NCBI RefSeq assembly: GCF_050947875.1
Contig: NC_134569.1
Location: 261,527,100 to 261,591,099 of the forward strand
Reading direction: 5' to 3'
Length of the DNA: 64,000 bases
Source: Dermacentor variabilis
Taxonomy: Eukaryota > Arthropoda > Arachnida > Ixodida > Ixodidae
A program made the position numbers and the translations under genes. The notes below the pieces were generated by a model, which saw only the letters and a program-made list of their open reading frames with translations, did not search any database and was not told the DNA's origin. This document shows, piece by piece, positions 37,275-48,800 of the stretch; within the stretch, counting starts at the first letter, position 1; every line of letters begins with the position of its first letter.

Positions 37275-39748
37275 AGGCCGGGACACACGTGAAACTAGAT
37301 AGCGGGACGTCGGTCACGGGGTGTGGAAGGCGACGACACAAAACTGCGAATGCAAAGAACGGTGGTCAGTGTGCGTTCCTGTTGCCACGATCCCTGCCAG
37401 AATAAGGTGCCTGTACCGCTGCGCCTCCTTTTATCCTTTTGCCACTGCGGGTTGGTGGCGCAAACGTATAGCTGGCTCCGATAGCACCGACGATTCTTAA
37501 ACCGCTCAGCTGATGTAGGCCGAAGTTGAAGCAGATAGCGGGACGTTGGTCACTGGTAGTGGAAGACGACGACACTAGCCGCTGCTCCTCCTTTATTCTT
37601 CTTCCCAATGTGGGCTCGTGGCGCAAGCGCAAAATTGGCTCCGATAGCCTGGAAGCTTCTTAAACGGCACAGCTGCTGTAGGCACACGTGGAAGCAGATA
37701 GCGGTACGTTGGTCACGGGGAGTGGAAGCCGATGACACTAGCCGCTACGCCTCCATTTATGCTCTTCCCACTGCGGTCTGGTGGCGCAAGTGCACCGCTG
37801 GCTCCGATAGCACCGAAGATTTTTGAACCGCGCAGCTGCTGTAAGCACACGTGGAAGCAGATAGCGGGACGTTGGTCACGGGGAGTGGAAGATGAGGACA
37901 CTAGCCGTTGCATCTCCTTTTATTCTTTTCCCACTGCGGTCTGGTGGCGCAAGCGCAAAGCTGGCTCCGATAGCACGGAAGATTCTTGAACCGCGCCGCT
38001 GCTGTACGCATACATGGAAGCAGATAGCAGGCCGTTCGTCACCGGGAATGGAGGACGACGACACAAGCCTGCGGATGCAAATAGCGTTGGTCAGTGTGTG
38101 TTCTTGTTGTCAGAACCACGGCAAGAAAAAGGTGCTGGTACCGCTTTGCCTCCTTTTATCCTCTGCCTACTGCGGGCTGGTGGCGCAAGAGCATCGCTGG
38201 CTGCGATAGCGCCGAAGATTCTTGAACCGCGCAGCTGCTGTAGTCTGGGCCCGCATGAGAGCAGATAGCGGGACGTTGTTCACGGGGAGTGGAAGACGAC
38301 GACACAAGCCTGCGGATGCAAAGAACGTTGGTTAGTGTGTGTTCTTGTTGTCCCAACCGCAGCAAGAATAAGGTGCTGGTACCGCTACGCCTTCTTTTAT
38401 TCTTTTCCCACTGCGGGCTGGTGGCGCAAGCGCCACGCTGGCTCCGATATCACCGAAGTTTCGTCAATCGCGCAGCTGCTGTAGGCACACGTGGAAGCAG
38501 GCAGCGGGACGTTAGTCACAGGGAGCGGAAGACGACGAAACAAGCAACTGCGCCTCGTTTTCGGTTCCGACTGCGGGATGTTGCCGCAAGCGCAAAGCTG
38601 ACTCCGATAGCACGGAAGCTTCTTGAACCGCGCAGCTGCTGTAGGCATACGTGGAAGCAGATAGCAGGACCTTCTTCACGGGAATTGGAAGACGACGACA
38701 CAAGCCCGCGGATGAAAAGAACGTTGGTCAGTGCGTGTTCGTGTTGTCACAACCGCAGCCAGAATAAATTGCCGGTACCGCTGCGCCTCCTTTTATCCTC
38801 CTCCCACTGTGGGCTTGTGGCGCAAACGCAACGGTGGCTCCGAGAGCATTGAAGGTTCTTGAACCGCGCAGCTACTGTAGGCACAGTGGAAGCAGATAGC
38901 GGGACGTTGGTCATGGGGAGTAGAAGACGACGACACAAGCTGCTGCGCCTCCTTTTAGCTTCTTCCCACTGCTGGCTGTTGGCGCAAGCGCAAAGCTGGC
39001 TCCAATAGCACGGAAGATTCTTGAGCGGCGCAGCTGCTATAGGCACACGTGGAAGCTGATAGCGGGACGTTGGTTACGGGATGCGGAAGACGACGACACA
39101 GGCCGCTACACTTTCTTTTATTTTCTTCCCACTGCTGGCTGGTGGCGCAAGCGCAACGCTGGCTTCGATAGCTCCGAACATTCTAGAACCGCGCAGCTGT
39201 GTTAGGCCGGGGCACACGTGGAAGAAATGACGAAAGAAGCTTTTTTAAGCTTTGTATATTTTTCACAGTGTGTCGCGGCGAGGACGTGCGTTTATTCAGC
39301 GGTTGCGTCGTGTGCCGTTCCCATGCTTGTGTGGCAGCCTGCCTCGATAATCTTGCAGCGATGGCGCCGGTCTTGCTGCGCTATGGTTTTGGAAGTATTA
39401 GTTGGCCTGAAGACATTCCATACTTCTCTTCTCTGTCTAGACATAAGAAAATCTGATTTTACTTCGCCACAGCAGTCAACGAAGAAGAAAGCTTTATCAC
39501 TTCAGCTGACTCGGGAAAGCAAAGGTTTGAGTTCTCCGCTGCGTGATCAGTAACAACCCTGGCTACATTTAGCACTAATTACATAAAATTTACCGAATGC
39601 ATCTCAGCGCCGAGTCCTCGTCTGCATGTGCATTTCTATAAACACATAGGCGGCATAGTCACGCGTGCGCCGGCAGTATGCGCACACAACTCGTATTAGA
39701 AGGCAGCTTCCTTGCCACATAATTCTTGGCAATGAATGGAAGCTATTT

Positions 39749-39750
39749 AC
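39749..39750 (-). other. Candidate 5' splice site after the THAP exon
   Basis: On the minus strand the sequence is ACGAAAG followed by GTAAATAG, a reasonable match to the donor consensus. The frame encoding YVPTIFP reaches this point and stops just beyond it. This suggests exon 1 of an intron-containing gene or transposon. Confidence 0.4.
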
Positions 39751-40115
39751 CTTTCGTATGGTTCTCTGGGGGGGTGGCATTGGAAGGAGCTTGGTGGTGG
39801 TATTGCGAAGGAAAAATGGTTGGTACATACGCCGGATGGTGCATGCTATTGTTCATTTTGTTTGGTACTGGCTGCCACGGCTGACCGTGTTCACTATCGA
39901 AAAAACCAAGACCACACGCGCAATTGAATTGAGAAACCAGCCCGACACCGCTTGACAGGGCGACAAGACGGGAACTTACTCCACTCGCCTACTGTTTGGA
40001 TCCAACGCCACCTCCGTTCTCGTTCGTAGGGTTTAGATGGAAAGACGCAGAAGGGTGCATCCTTATTCCGACGTAGTTGTGACACTTGTATACGCAACAG
40101 TACCGTCGGCGTCAT
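39751..40115 (-). pseudogene. THAP-type zinc-finger exon relic, frameshifted
   Basis: THAP domains are DNA-binding zinc fingers of host regulators and of P-element/THAP9-type transposases. Read on the minus strand from about 40,114, one frame gives RYCCVYKCHN and ends in SFH (about 40,037). A second frame, from about 40,043, gives FPSKPYERERRWRWI. A third, near 39,837-39,809, gives HPAYVPTIFP. These correspond to the start (C-x-x-x-C region), middle and C-terminal tail of tick-like THAP domains. The C-x-x-H pair is not clearly preserved. The first shift lies where TTTCCAT would occur twice in the parent, so a slippage deletion is plausible. An ATG at 40,115-40,113 is one base out of frame with the first segment. 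A plausible splice donor follows at 39,750. The domain call is by pattern only. Confidence 0.6.
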
Positions 40116-40254
40116 TTTATTTTCCTTCGACTTTCAGTGCACGCAACGCGCTACCGGTAGCAATTTGCGTCCGGGGAGCGGCTGCATTGTGCACGTTCTG
40201 CCCGTTAGGGTGGCGCTGCATGCGTCGTGAAAACTCCAGCGCAGGTTGCCAATA

Positions 40255-41274
40255 GGCACATGTGGAAGCTGATAGCGGGAGGTTGGTTACGGGCTGTGGA
40301 AGACGACGACACAGGCCGCTACGTCTTCTATCATCCTCTTCCCACTGAGCGCTGGTGGCGTAAGCGCATCGCTTGCTGCGGTAGCACCGAAGATTCTTTA
40401 ACCGCGCGGCTGCTGTAGGCCGGGGCACACGTGGAAGCAGATAGCGCGACGTTGGTGACGGGGAGTTGAAGACGACGACACAAGCCTGCGGATGCAAAGA
40501 ACGTTGGTCAGTGTGTGTTCCTGTTGCCACGACCCCTGCCTGAATAAGGTGCCCGTACCGCTGCGCCTCCTTTTATCCTCATCCCACTGCGGGCTAGTGG
40601 AGCAAGCTGAAAGCTGGCTCCGATAGCACCAAAGATTCTTGAACTGCCCGGCTGCTGCAGGCTCAAGTGGAAGCAGATAGCGGGACGTTGGTCAGGCGGA
40701 GTGGAGGACGACGACACAAGCCGATGAGAATCCTTTTTATCTTCTTCGCACTGCGGGCTGTTGGCGCAACCGCAACGCTGGCTCCGACAGCACCGAAGAA
40801 TCTTGAATCGTGCAGTTGCTGTAGGCGCACGTGGAAGCAGATAGCGGGACGTTGGTCACGGGGAGCGGAAGACGGCGACACGAGCCGCTGCGCCTCCTTT
40901 TATCCTCTTCTCACTGTGGGCTGGTGGCGCAAGCGCAAACTGGCTCCGATATCACAGGAGATTCTTGAACCGCGGAGGTGCTGTAGGCACACGTGGAAGC
41001 AGATTGTGGGACGTTGGTCACGGTGAGTGGAAGACGATGACACTAACTGCGGCGCTTCCATTTATCCTCTTCACAATGCAGGCTGGTGGCGCAAATGCAA
41101 CGCTGTCTCCGATAGCACCGAATATTCTTGAAACGCACAGCTGGTGTAGGACGAGACACACGTGATAGGAGATAGCGGGGCTTTGTTTACGGAGAGTGGA
41201 AGACGACCACTCAAACCTGCGGATGCAAAGAACCTTGGTCAGTGAGTGTTTCTGTTGCAACGACTCCTGGTAGA
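40255..41274 (+). repeat. Satellite array, segment C
   Basis: About six monomers between the THAP island and the RTE insertion. The first unit (GGTTGGTTACGGG, ACAGGCCGCTACG) closely resembles the last unit before the island at 39,050-39,110. This supports a single array split by the island. The segment ends inside the 73-bp module of a long monomer. Confidence 0.93.
41262..41274 (+). repeat. Left target-site duplication of the RTE element
   Basis: GACTCCTGGTAGA is repeated at 42,904-42,916 as GACTCCTTGTAGA, 12 of 13 identical. Removing the element and one copy restores a normal satellite module. Confidence 0.85.
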
Positions 41275-42903
41275 TTGTTGTGTTCATAGGAGATAGTTCA
41301 AGTGACTGAGGAGTTCTATAGAGATTTATACAGTACCAGTGGCATCCACGAAGATAATGGAAGAGAAAATAGTCTAGAGGAATTCGAAATCCCGAAGGTA
41401 ACGCCGGAAGAAGTAAAGAAAGCCTTAGGAGATATGCAAAGGGGGAAGGCAGCTGGGGAGGATCAGGTAACAGCAGATTTGTTGAAGGATGGTGGTCAGA
41501 TTGTTCGAGAGAAACTGGCCACTCTGTATACGCAATGCCTCATGACCTCGAGCGTACCGGAATCTTGGAAGAACGCTAACATAATCCTAATCCATAAGAA
41601 AGGGGACGCCAAAGACTTGAAAAATTATAGACCGATCAGCTTACTGTCCGCTGCCTACAAAGTATTTACTAAGGTAATTGCAAATAGAATCAGGAACACC
41701 TTAGACTTCTGTCAACCAAAGGACCAGGCAGGATTCCGTAAAGGCTACTCAACAATAGACCATATTCACACTATCAATCAAGTGATAGAGAAATGTGCAG
41801 AATATAACCAACCCTTATATATAGCTTTCATTGATTACGAGAGAGCGTTTGATTCAGTCGAAACCTCAGCAGTCATGGAGGCATTACGTAATCAGGGTGT
41901 AGATGAGCCATATGTAAAAATACTCGAAGATATCTATAGCGGCTCCACAGCCACCGTAGTCCTCCATAAAGCAAGCAACAAAATCCCAGTAAAGAAAGGC
42001 GTCAGGCAGGGAGATACGATATCTCCAATGCTATTCACAGCGTGTTTACAGGAGGTATTCAGAGACCTGGATTGGGAAGAATTGGGGATAAAAGTTAATT
42101 GAGAATACCTTAGTAACTTGCGATTCGCTGATGATATTGCCTTGCTTAGTAACTCAGGGGACCAATTGCAATGCATGCTCACTGACCTGGAGAAGCAAAG
42201 CAGAAGAGTGGGTCTAAAAATTAATCTGCAGAAAACTAAAGTAATGCTTAACAGTCTCGGGAGAGAACAGCAATTTACAATAGGCAGCGAGGCACTGGAA
42301 GTCGTAAGGGAATACATCTACTTAGGGCAGGTAGTGACGGCGGATCCGGATCATGAGACGGAAATAATCAGAAGAATAAGAATGGGCTGGGGTGCGTTTG
42401 GCAGGCATTCCCAAATCATGAACAGCAGGTTGCCATTATCCCTCAAGAGAAAAGTCTATAATAGCTGTGTCTTACCAGTACTCACCTACGGGGCAGAAAC
42501 CTGGAGGCTTACTAAAAGGGTTCTACTCAAATTGAGGACGACACAACGAGCTATGGAAAGAAGAATGATAGGTGTAACGTTAAGGGATGAGAAAAGAGCA
42601 GATTGGGTGAGGGAACAAACGCGAGTTAATGACATCTTAGTTGAAATCAAAAAAAGAAATGGGCATGGGCAGGACATGTAATGAGGAGGGAAGATAACCG
42701 ATGGTCATTAAGGGTTACGGACTGGATCCCAAGGGAAGGGAAGCGTAGCAGGGGGCGGCAGAAAGTTAGGTGGGCGGATGAGATTAAGAAGTTTGCAGGG
42801 ACGGCATGGCCACAATTAGTACATGACCGGGGTTGTTGGAGAAGTATGGGAGAGGCCTTTGCCCTGCAGTGGGCGTAACCAGGCTGATGATGATGATGAT
42901 GAT
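41275..42903 (+). mobile_element. RTE-clade non-LTR retrotransposon, 5'-truncated
   Basis: A roughly 1.63-kb AT-richer island contains only the C-terminal half of an RTE-type ORF2 and a very short 3' end with (TGA)7. It is bounded by a 13-bp target-site duplication. 5' truncation is the usual outcome of target-primed reverse transcription. The element lies in the same orientation as the satellite and interrupts the 73-bp module of a long monomer. The endonuclease and the N-terminal part are absent. Confidence 0.92.
41290..42878 (+). pseudogene. RTE reverse transcriptase, C-terminal fragment with one stop and one frameshift
   Basis: The reading frame is open from about 41,290, after an in-frame TAG at 41,287 within the truncation boundary. 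Motifs in order: KKALGDMQRGKAAGEDQ, ANIILIHKKGD, YRPISLLS, QAGFRKGYSTIDHIHT, FIDYERAFDSVE, GVRQGDTISPMLF and FADD at 42,124-42,135. A C-terminal tail follows with GHVMRRE, RGRQKVRWADEIKKFAG and GEAFALQW. This is the RTE pattern (FADD rather than YADD). TGA at 42,100-42,102 interrupts the frame just before LRFADD. A -1 shift at the A7 run 42,649-42,655 moves the tail into a second frame, which ends with TAA at 42,876-42,878. Both lesions make this copy non-functional, although the shift could be a homopolymer error. Confidence 0.9.
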
Positions 42904-42905
42904 GA
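42885..42905 (+). repeat. (TGA)7 tail of the RTE element
   Basis: Seven TGA triplets directly follow the element's short 3' UTR (CCAGGC). Short tandem-repeat tails are typical of RTE elements. The last bases overlap the right target-site duplication. Confidence 0.9.
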
Positions 42906-42916
42906 CTCCTTGTAGA
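42904..42916 (+). repeat. Right target-site duplication of the RTE element
   Basis: GACTCCTTGTAGA, partner of 41,262-41,274 with one mismatch. The satellite module continues as ATAAGGTGCCTGTACC. Confidence 0.85.
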
Positions 42917-45900
42917 ATAAGGTGCCTGTACCGCTGCGCCTCCTTTTATCCTCTTTCCACTGCGGGCTGGGGGCGCAAGCGCAAAGCTGGCTCCGATAGC
43001 ACCGAAGCTTCTTGAACCATGCAGCTGCTGCACGCCGGGACACACGTGGAAGCAGATAGCGGGACGTTGGACAAGGGGAGTGGAAGACAACGACACAAGC
43101 CTGCGGATGCAAAGAACGTTGGTCAGTGTGTTCCTCTTGCCACGACCCCTGCCAGTATAGGGCGATGGTACCGCGGCGCCTCTCTTTGTGCTCTTCCCAC
43201 CGTGGACTGGTGGCGCAGGCGCAACGCTGGTTCCGATAGCACCGAAGATTCTTGAACTACGCAGCTGCTGTAGGCCGGGAAGCACGTGGAAGAAGACAGC
43301 GGGACGTTCGTCACGGTGATTGGAAGACGACCACACAAACCTGCGGATACAAAAACAGTGGTCAGTGTGTGTTCCTGTTGCCACGACCCCTGCTAGAATA
43401 AGGTGCCTGTACCGCTGCGCCTCCTTTTATCCTCTTCCCACTGCGGGCTGGTGGCGGAAGCGCAAAGCAGGCTCCGATAGCACCAAAGATCCTTGAACCG
43501 CGAAACTACTGTAGGCCGGAACAGACGTGGAAGCAGACAGGGGGACGTTGGTAAAAGGGAGTGGAAGACGGCGACACAAGCCTGCGGATGCAATGAACAT
43601 TGGTCACTGTGTGTTCCTGTTGCCACGACCCCTGCCAGTGTAAGGTGCCGGTACCGCTGCGCCTCCTTTTGACCTCCTCCCCCCGGGGGCTGGTGGCCCA
43701 GGGGCAACGCTGCTTCCGATAGAACCGAAGATTCTTGAACTACGCAGCTGCTGTAGGTCGGGACGCACGTGGAAGCAGACAGCGCGACGTTGGTCACGGT
43801 GAGTGGAAGACCGCACAAGCCTGCGGATGAAAAGAACGTTGGTCAGTGTGTGTTCCTGTTGCCACTATTGCTGCCAGGATAGGGTGCCGGCACCGCCGCG
43901 CCTCCTTTTATCCTCTTCCGCCTGCGGACTGGTGGCGCAAGCGGAACGCTGACTCCGATAGCACCGAAGATTCTTGAACCGCGTGGTTTCTGTGGGCCGT
44001 GGCACACGTTAAATTAGATAGCGGGACGTTTGTCACGGGGAGTTGAAGACGACAACACAAGCCTGCGGATGCAAAGAACGTTGGTTAGTATGTGCTCCTC
44101 TTGCCACGATCCCTGCCAGAATAAGGTGCCTGTACCGCTGCGCCTCCTTTCATCCTCTTCCCACTGCGGGCGGGTGGAGCAAGCGCGAAGCTGGCTCCGA
44201 TAGCACCAAACATTCATGAACCGCGCAGCTGCTGTAGGCACACGTTGAAGCATACTGCCGTACGTTGGTCACGGGGAGTGGAAGACGACGACACAACTGC
44301 TGCGCAACCTTTTATTCTCTTCCCACTGCGAGCTGGTGGCGGAAGCGCAACGCTGGCTGCGATAGCACCGAACAACCTCAAACCGTGCAGCTGCTGTAGG
44401 CCATGGCACACGTGGAAGCAGATAGTGGGACGTAGGTCCCGGGAAGTGGAAGACGACGACACAAGCCTGAGGATGCAAACAACGTTGGTCAGTTTGTGTT
44501 CCTGTTGCCAAAACTCCTGCCAGAATAAGGTGCCGGTACCGCTGCGCCTCCTTTTATCTCCTTCCCACTGTGGGATAGTGGCGCAAGCACAACACTGTCT
44601 CCGATAGGAACGAAGATTCTTGAACCGCGCAGCGGCTGTAGCCACACGTCGAAGAAGACAGCGGGACGTTGGTCACGGGGAGTGGAAGACACCGACACAA
44701 GCCTGCGGATGCAAAGAACGTTGGTCAGTGTGCGTTCCTGTTGCCACTACCGCTGCCAGAATAAGGTGCCGGGACTCCTGCGCCTCCTTTTAACTTCTTC
44801 GCACTGCGGGCTGGTGGCGCAAGCGCAACGCTGGCTCCAATTGCACCGAAGGTCTTGAACCGAGCAGCTGCTGTAGGCACACGTGGAAGCATATAGCGGG
44901 ACCTTGGACATGGGGAGTGGAAGACGACGATACAAGCCACTCAGAATACTTTAATCCTCTTCCCACTGTGGGCTCGTGGCGCAAGCGCAAAGCTGGCTCC
45001 GATAGCTCCGAAGAATCTTGAACCGCGCATATGCTGTAGGCACACGTTGAAGCAGATAGCGGGACGTTGATCGCGGGGAGTGGAAGACGACGATACAAGC
45101 CGCTGCGCCTCCTTTAATCCTCTTCCCACTGTGGGCTCGTGGCGCAAGCGCAAAACGGGCTCCGATAGCTCCGAAGATTCATGAACCGCGAAGCTGCTGT
45201 AGGCACACGTTGAAGAAGACAGCGGGACGTTGGTGACGGGGAATGGAAGACGACACTAGCCGCAGCGCCTCCTTTTATCCTCTTCCCACTGCGGGCTGGT
45301 GGCGGAAGCTCCACGCTGGCTGCGATAGCACCGAACATTCTTGAACCGCGCAGCTGCTGTAGGCCACAGCACACGTGGAAGCAGATACCGAACGTTGGTC
45401 ACGGGGAGTGGAAGACGACGACACAAGCCTGCGGATGCAAAGAAAGTTGGTCAGTGTGTGTTCCTGTTGCCATGACCCCTGCCAGAATAAGTGCCGGTAC
45501 CGCTGCGCCTCCATTTATGCTCTTCCCACTGTGGGCTAGTGGCGCAAGCGCAAAGCTGGCTCCTATAGCAGCGAAGATCCTTGAACAGCGCAGCTGCTGT
45601 AGGCACACGTGGAAGCTGATAGCGGGACGTTGGTCACGGAGAGTGGAAGACGATGACACTAGCCGCGGCGCTTCCATTTATCCTCTTCTCAATGCAGGCT
45701 GGTGACGCAAGTGCAAGGCTGGCTTCGATAGCACTGAATATTCTTGAAACGCACAGCTGGTGTAGGCTGAGACACACGTGAAAGGAGATAGCGGGGCTTT
45801 GGTCACGGAGAGTGCAAGACGACCACTCAAACCTGCGGATGCAAAGAACGTTGGTCAGTGAGTGTTTCTGTTGCCACAACTACTGCTAGAATAAGGGGCC

Positions 45901-47616
45901 GGTACCACTACGCCTCCTCTTATCCTCTTCCCACTGGGGGCTGTTGGCGCAAGCGCAACGCTGGCTCCGATAGCACCGAAGATTCTTGAACCGAGCGACT
46001 GCAGTATGCTGGGATACACGTGAAAGTAGATAGCGGGACGTTGGTCATGGGGAGTGGAAGACGACCACACAAACCTGCGGATACAAAGAACGTTGGTCAG
46101 GGTGTGTTCCTGTTGCCACGACCCCTGCTAGAATAAGGTGCCTGCACCGCTGCGCCTACTTTTATCCTCTTCCCTCTGCGGGCTGGTGGAGGAAGCGCAA
46201 AGCTGGCTCCGATAGCACCAAAGATCCTTGAACCGCGAAACTACTGTAGGCCGGGACACACGTGGAAGCAGACAGTGGGACGTTGGTCACGGGGAGTGGA
46301 AGACGACGACACAAGCCTGCGGATGCAAAGAACGTCGGTCACTGTGTTTTCCTGTTGCCACGACCCCTGCCAGTGTAAGGTGCCGGTACCGCTGCGCCTC
46401 CTTTTGACCTCTTCCCCCCGGGGGCTGGTGGCCCAGGTGCAACGCTGGCTCCGATAGCACCGAAGATTCTTGAACCGCGCAGCCGCTGTAGGCCGGGACA
46501 CACGTGGAAGCAGATAGTGGGACGTTAGTCACGGGGAGTGAAATACGACAACGCAAGCCTGCGGATGCAAAAAAACGTTCGTCAGTATGTGTTCCTGTTG
46601 CCACGATCCCTGCCAGAATGAGGTGCCTGTACCACTGCGCCTCCTTTTATCTCCTTCCCACTGTGGCCTAGTGGCGCAAGCACAACACTGTCTCCGATAG
46701 CACCGAAGATTCTTGAACCACGCAGCTGCTGTAGGCACAAGTGGAAGCAGAAAGCGGGACGTTGGTCTTGGGGAGTGGAAGACGACGACAGAAGCCGCTA
46801 CGCCTCCTTTTATCTTCTTCCCACTGTGGGCTGGTGGCGCAAGCGCTACGCTGGCTCCAACAGCACCGAAGAACTTGAACCGCGCACCTGCTGTAGGAAC
46901 ACGTGGAAGCAGATAGCGGGACATGGGTCACGGGGAGTGGAAGACGACGACACAAGCCGCGGCGCCTTCTTTTATCCTCTTCCCGCTGTGGGCTGTTGGC
47001 ACAAGTGTAAAGCTGGCTCCGATAGTCCCGAAGATTTTTGAACCGCACAGCCGCTGTAGGCACACGTTGGAGCAGACAACGGGACGTTGGTCACGGGGCG
47101 TGGAAGACGACGACACTAGCCGCGGCGCCTCCATTTATCCTAATCCCAATGCGGGTTGGTGGCGCAAGCTCAACGCTGGCTCCAATAGCACCGAATATTC
47201 TTGAAACGCACAGCAGGTGTAGGCGGGGACACACGTGAAAGGAGCTAGCGGGACGTTGGTCACGGAGAGTGGAAGACGACCACACAAACCTGCGGATGCA
47301 AAGAACGTTGGTCAGTGTGTGTTTCTGTTGCCACGACCCTTGCTAGAATGAGGTGCCTGTACCGCTGCGCCTCCGTTTATCCTCTTCCCTCTGCGGGCTG
47401 GTGGCGCAAGCGCACAGCTGGCTCGGATAGCACCGAAGTCTCTTGAACCGCGCAGCTGCTGTAGGCCGGGCCACACGTGAAAGGAGATAGCAGGACGTTG
47501 GTCACGGAGAGTGGAAGACGACCATACAAACCTGCGGATGCAAAGAACGTTGGTCAATGCGTGTTTCTATGGCCACGACCCCTGCTAGAATAAGGTGCCT
47601 GTACCGCTACGCCTCC

Positions 47617-47858
47617 TTTTATCCTCTTTCCACAGCGGGCTGGTGGCTCAAGCGCAACGCTGGCTCCGATAGAACCGAAGACTCTTGAACCGCGCAGCCG
47701 CTGTAGGCCGGGACACACGTGGAAGCAGATAGTGGGAAGTTGGTCACGGGGAGTGGAAGACGACGACACAAGCCTGCGGATGCAAAGAACGTTGGTCAAT
47801 GTGTGTTCAGGTTGCCACTACCGCTGCCAGAATAAGGTGCCAGTACCACTACGCCTCC
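47617..47858 (+). repeat. Representative long satellite monomer (242 bp)
   Basis: Runs from TTTTATCC to the next TTTTATC. Compared with a short monomer it has the CGGGAC insertion before CACACGTG and, after CACAAGCC, a 73-bp module that starts TGCGGATGCAAAG and ends GGTGCC-GTACC before the GCTGCGCCTCC-type end. The module contains a second ACGTTGGTCA, 52 bp after the one in the monomer core. Confidence 0.9.
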
Positions 47859-48490
47859 TTTTATCTTCTTTCCACTGCGGACTGGTGGCGCAAGCGCAAC
47901 GCTGGCTCCGATAGCACCGAATATTCTTGAACCGAGCGGCTGCTGTATGGCGGGACACACGTGAATGTAGATAGCGGGATGTTGGTCATGGAGAGTGGAA
48001 GACGACGACGCAAGTCTGCGGATGCAAGGAACGTTGGTCCGTGTGTGTTCCTGCTGCCACTACGGCTGCCAGAATAAGGTGCCGGGACCGCTGCGCCTCC
48101 TTTTATCCTCTTCCTACTGCGGAATGGTGGCGCAAGCGGAACGCTGGCTCCGATAGCACCGAAGATTCTTGAACTGCGCGGTTGCTGAGGGCCGGGACAC
48201 ACGTGAAAGTAGATAGCGGGACGTTGGTCACGGGGAGTTGAAGACGACGACACTAGCAGCGGCAACTCCTTTATTCCTCTTCCCAGTGTGGGCTCGTGGC
48301 TCAAGCGCAAAGCTGGCTCCGATAGCTCCGAAGTTTCATAAACCGCGCAGCTGCTGTAGGCACACGTTGAAGCAGACAGCTGGACGTTGGTCACGGGGAG
48401 TGGAAGACGACGACACTAGCCGCTGCGCCTCCTTTTATCCTCTTCGCACTGTGGGCTGGTGGCGGAAACGCAACGCTGGCTACGATAGCA

Positions 48491-48800
48491 CCGTACATTC
48501 TGAACCGCGCAGCTGCTGTTGGCCACAGCACACGCGGAAGCAGATAGCGGTATGTTCGTCAAGGGGATTGGAAGACGACGACACAAGCCTGCGGATACAA
48601 AGAACGTTGGGCAGTGTGTGTTCCTGTTACCACGAACCCTGCCAGAATAAGGTGCTGGTACAACTGCGCCTCCTTTATCCTCTTCCCACTGTGGGCTAGT
48701 GGCGCAAGCGCAAAGCTGGCTCCGTTAGCAACGAAGATTCTTGAACCGCGGAGCTGCTGTAGGCACAAGTGGAAGCAGATAGCAGGACGTTGGTCATGGG
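48491..48800 (+). repeat. Block shared with 52,471-52,760
   Basis: The rare variants CCGTACATTCTGAACC, TGGCCACAGCACACGCGG and CATGGGAGTGCA recur about 3.97 kb downstream, with small indels between the copies. This is a diverged higher-order repeat spanning the (CATA)n LINE tail. Confidence 0.75.

Larger units (their letters stand above)
10774..39224 (+). repeat. Satellite array, segment B (28.5 kb, with higher-order repeats)
   Basis: Uninterrupted satellite, same orientation and monomer family as segment A. Short monomers dominate up to about 22 kb; further on, short and long alternate. The segment contains the 566-bp tandem pair, the spaced marker blocks at 15.8-25 kb and the 7.8-kb tandem duplication listed separately. 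Occasional monomers carry internal deletions, for example at about 13,868-13,885, where most of the centre is missing. No unique sequence or gene is visible. Confidence 0.95.
39225..40254. other. Unique 1,030-bp island with a THAP-domain relic
   Basis: Non-satellite DNA flanked by GGCACACGTGGAAG (39,211-39,224) and GGCACATGTGGAAG (40,255-40,268). These are 14-bp near-identical repeats that could be a target-site duplication or simply the same position in two adjacent monomers. No terminal inverted repeats, no poly(A) and no LINE motifs are seen. The minus strand carries a THAP zinc-finger exon relic at 39,751-40,115, followed by probable intron. Bases 39,225 to about 39,740 and 40,120-40,254 show nothing I recognise. 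It is a genomic fragment or a transposon part, not a clear processed retrocopy. Confidence 0.75.

Noticed and set aside
39199..39553. Two overlapping plus-strand open frames in the THAP island
   Set aside because: They begin in or right at the edge of the satellite, show no recognisable domain, and overlap in different frames. The only supportable coding signal in the island is the THAP relic on the minus strand.
42649..42655. Programmed -1 frameshift in the RTE element
   Set aside because: The A7 run is not in the X XXY YYZ phase relative to the reading frame (codons ATC AAA AAA AGA). A one-base loss or homopolymer error is the better explanation.
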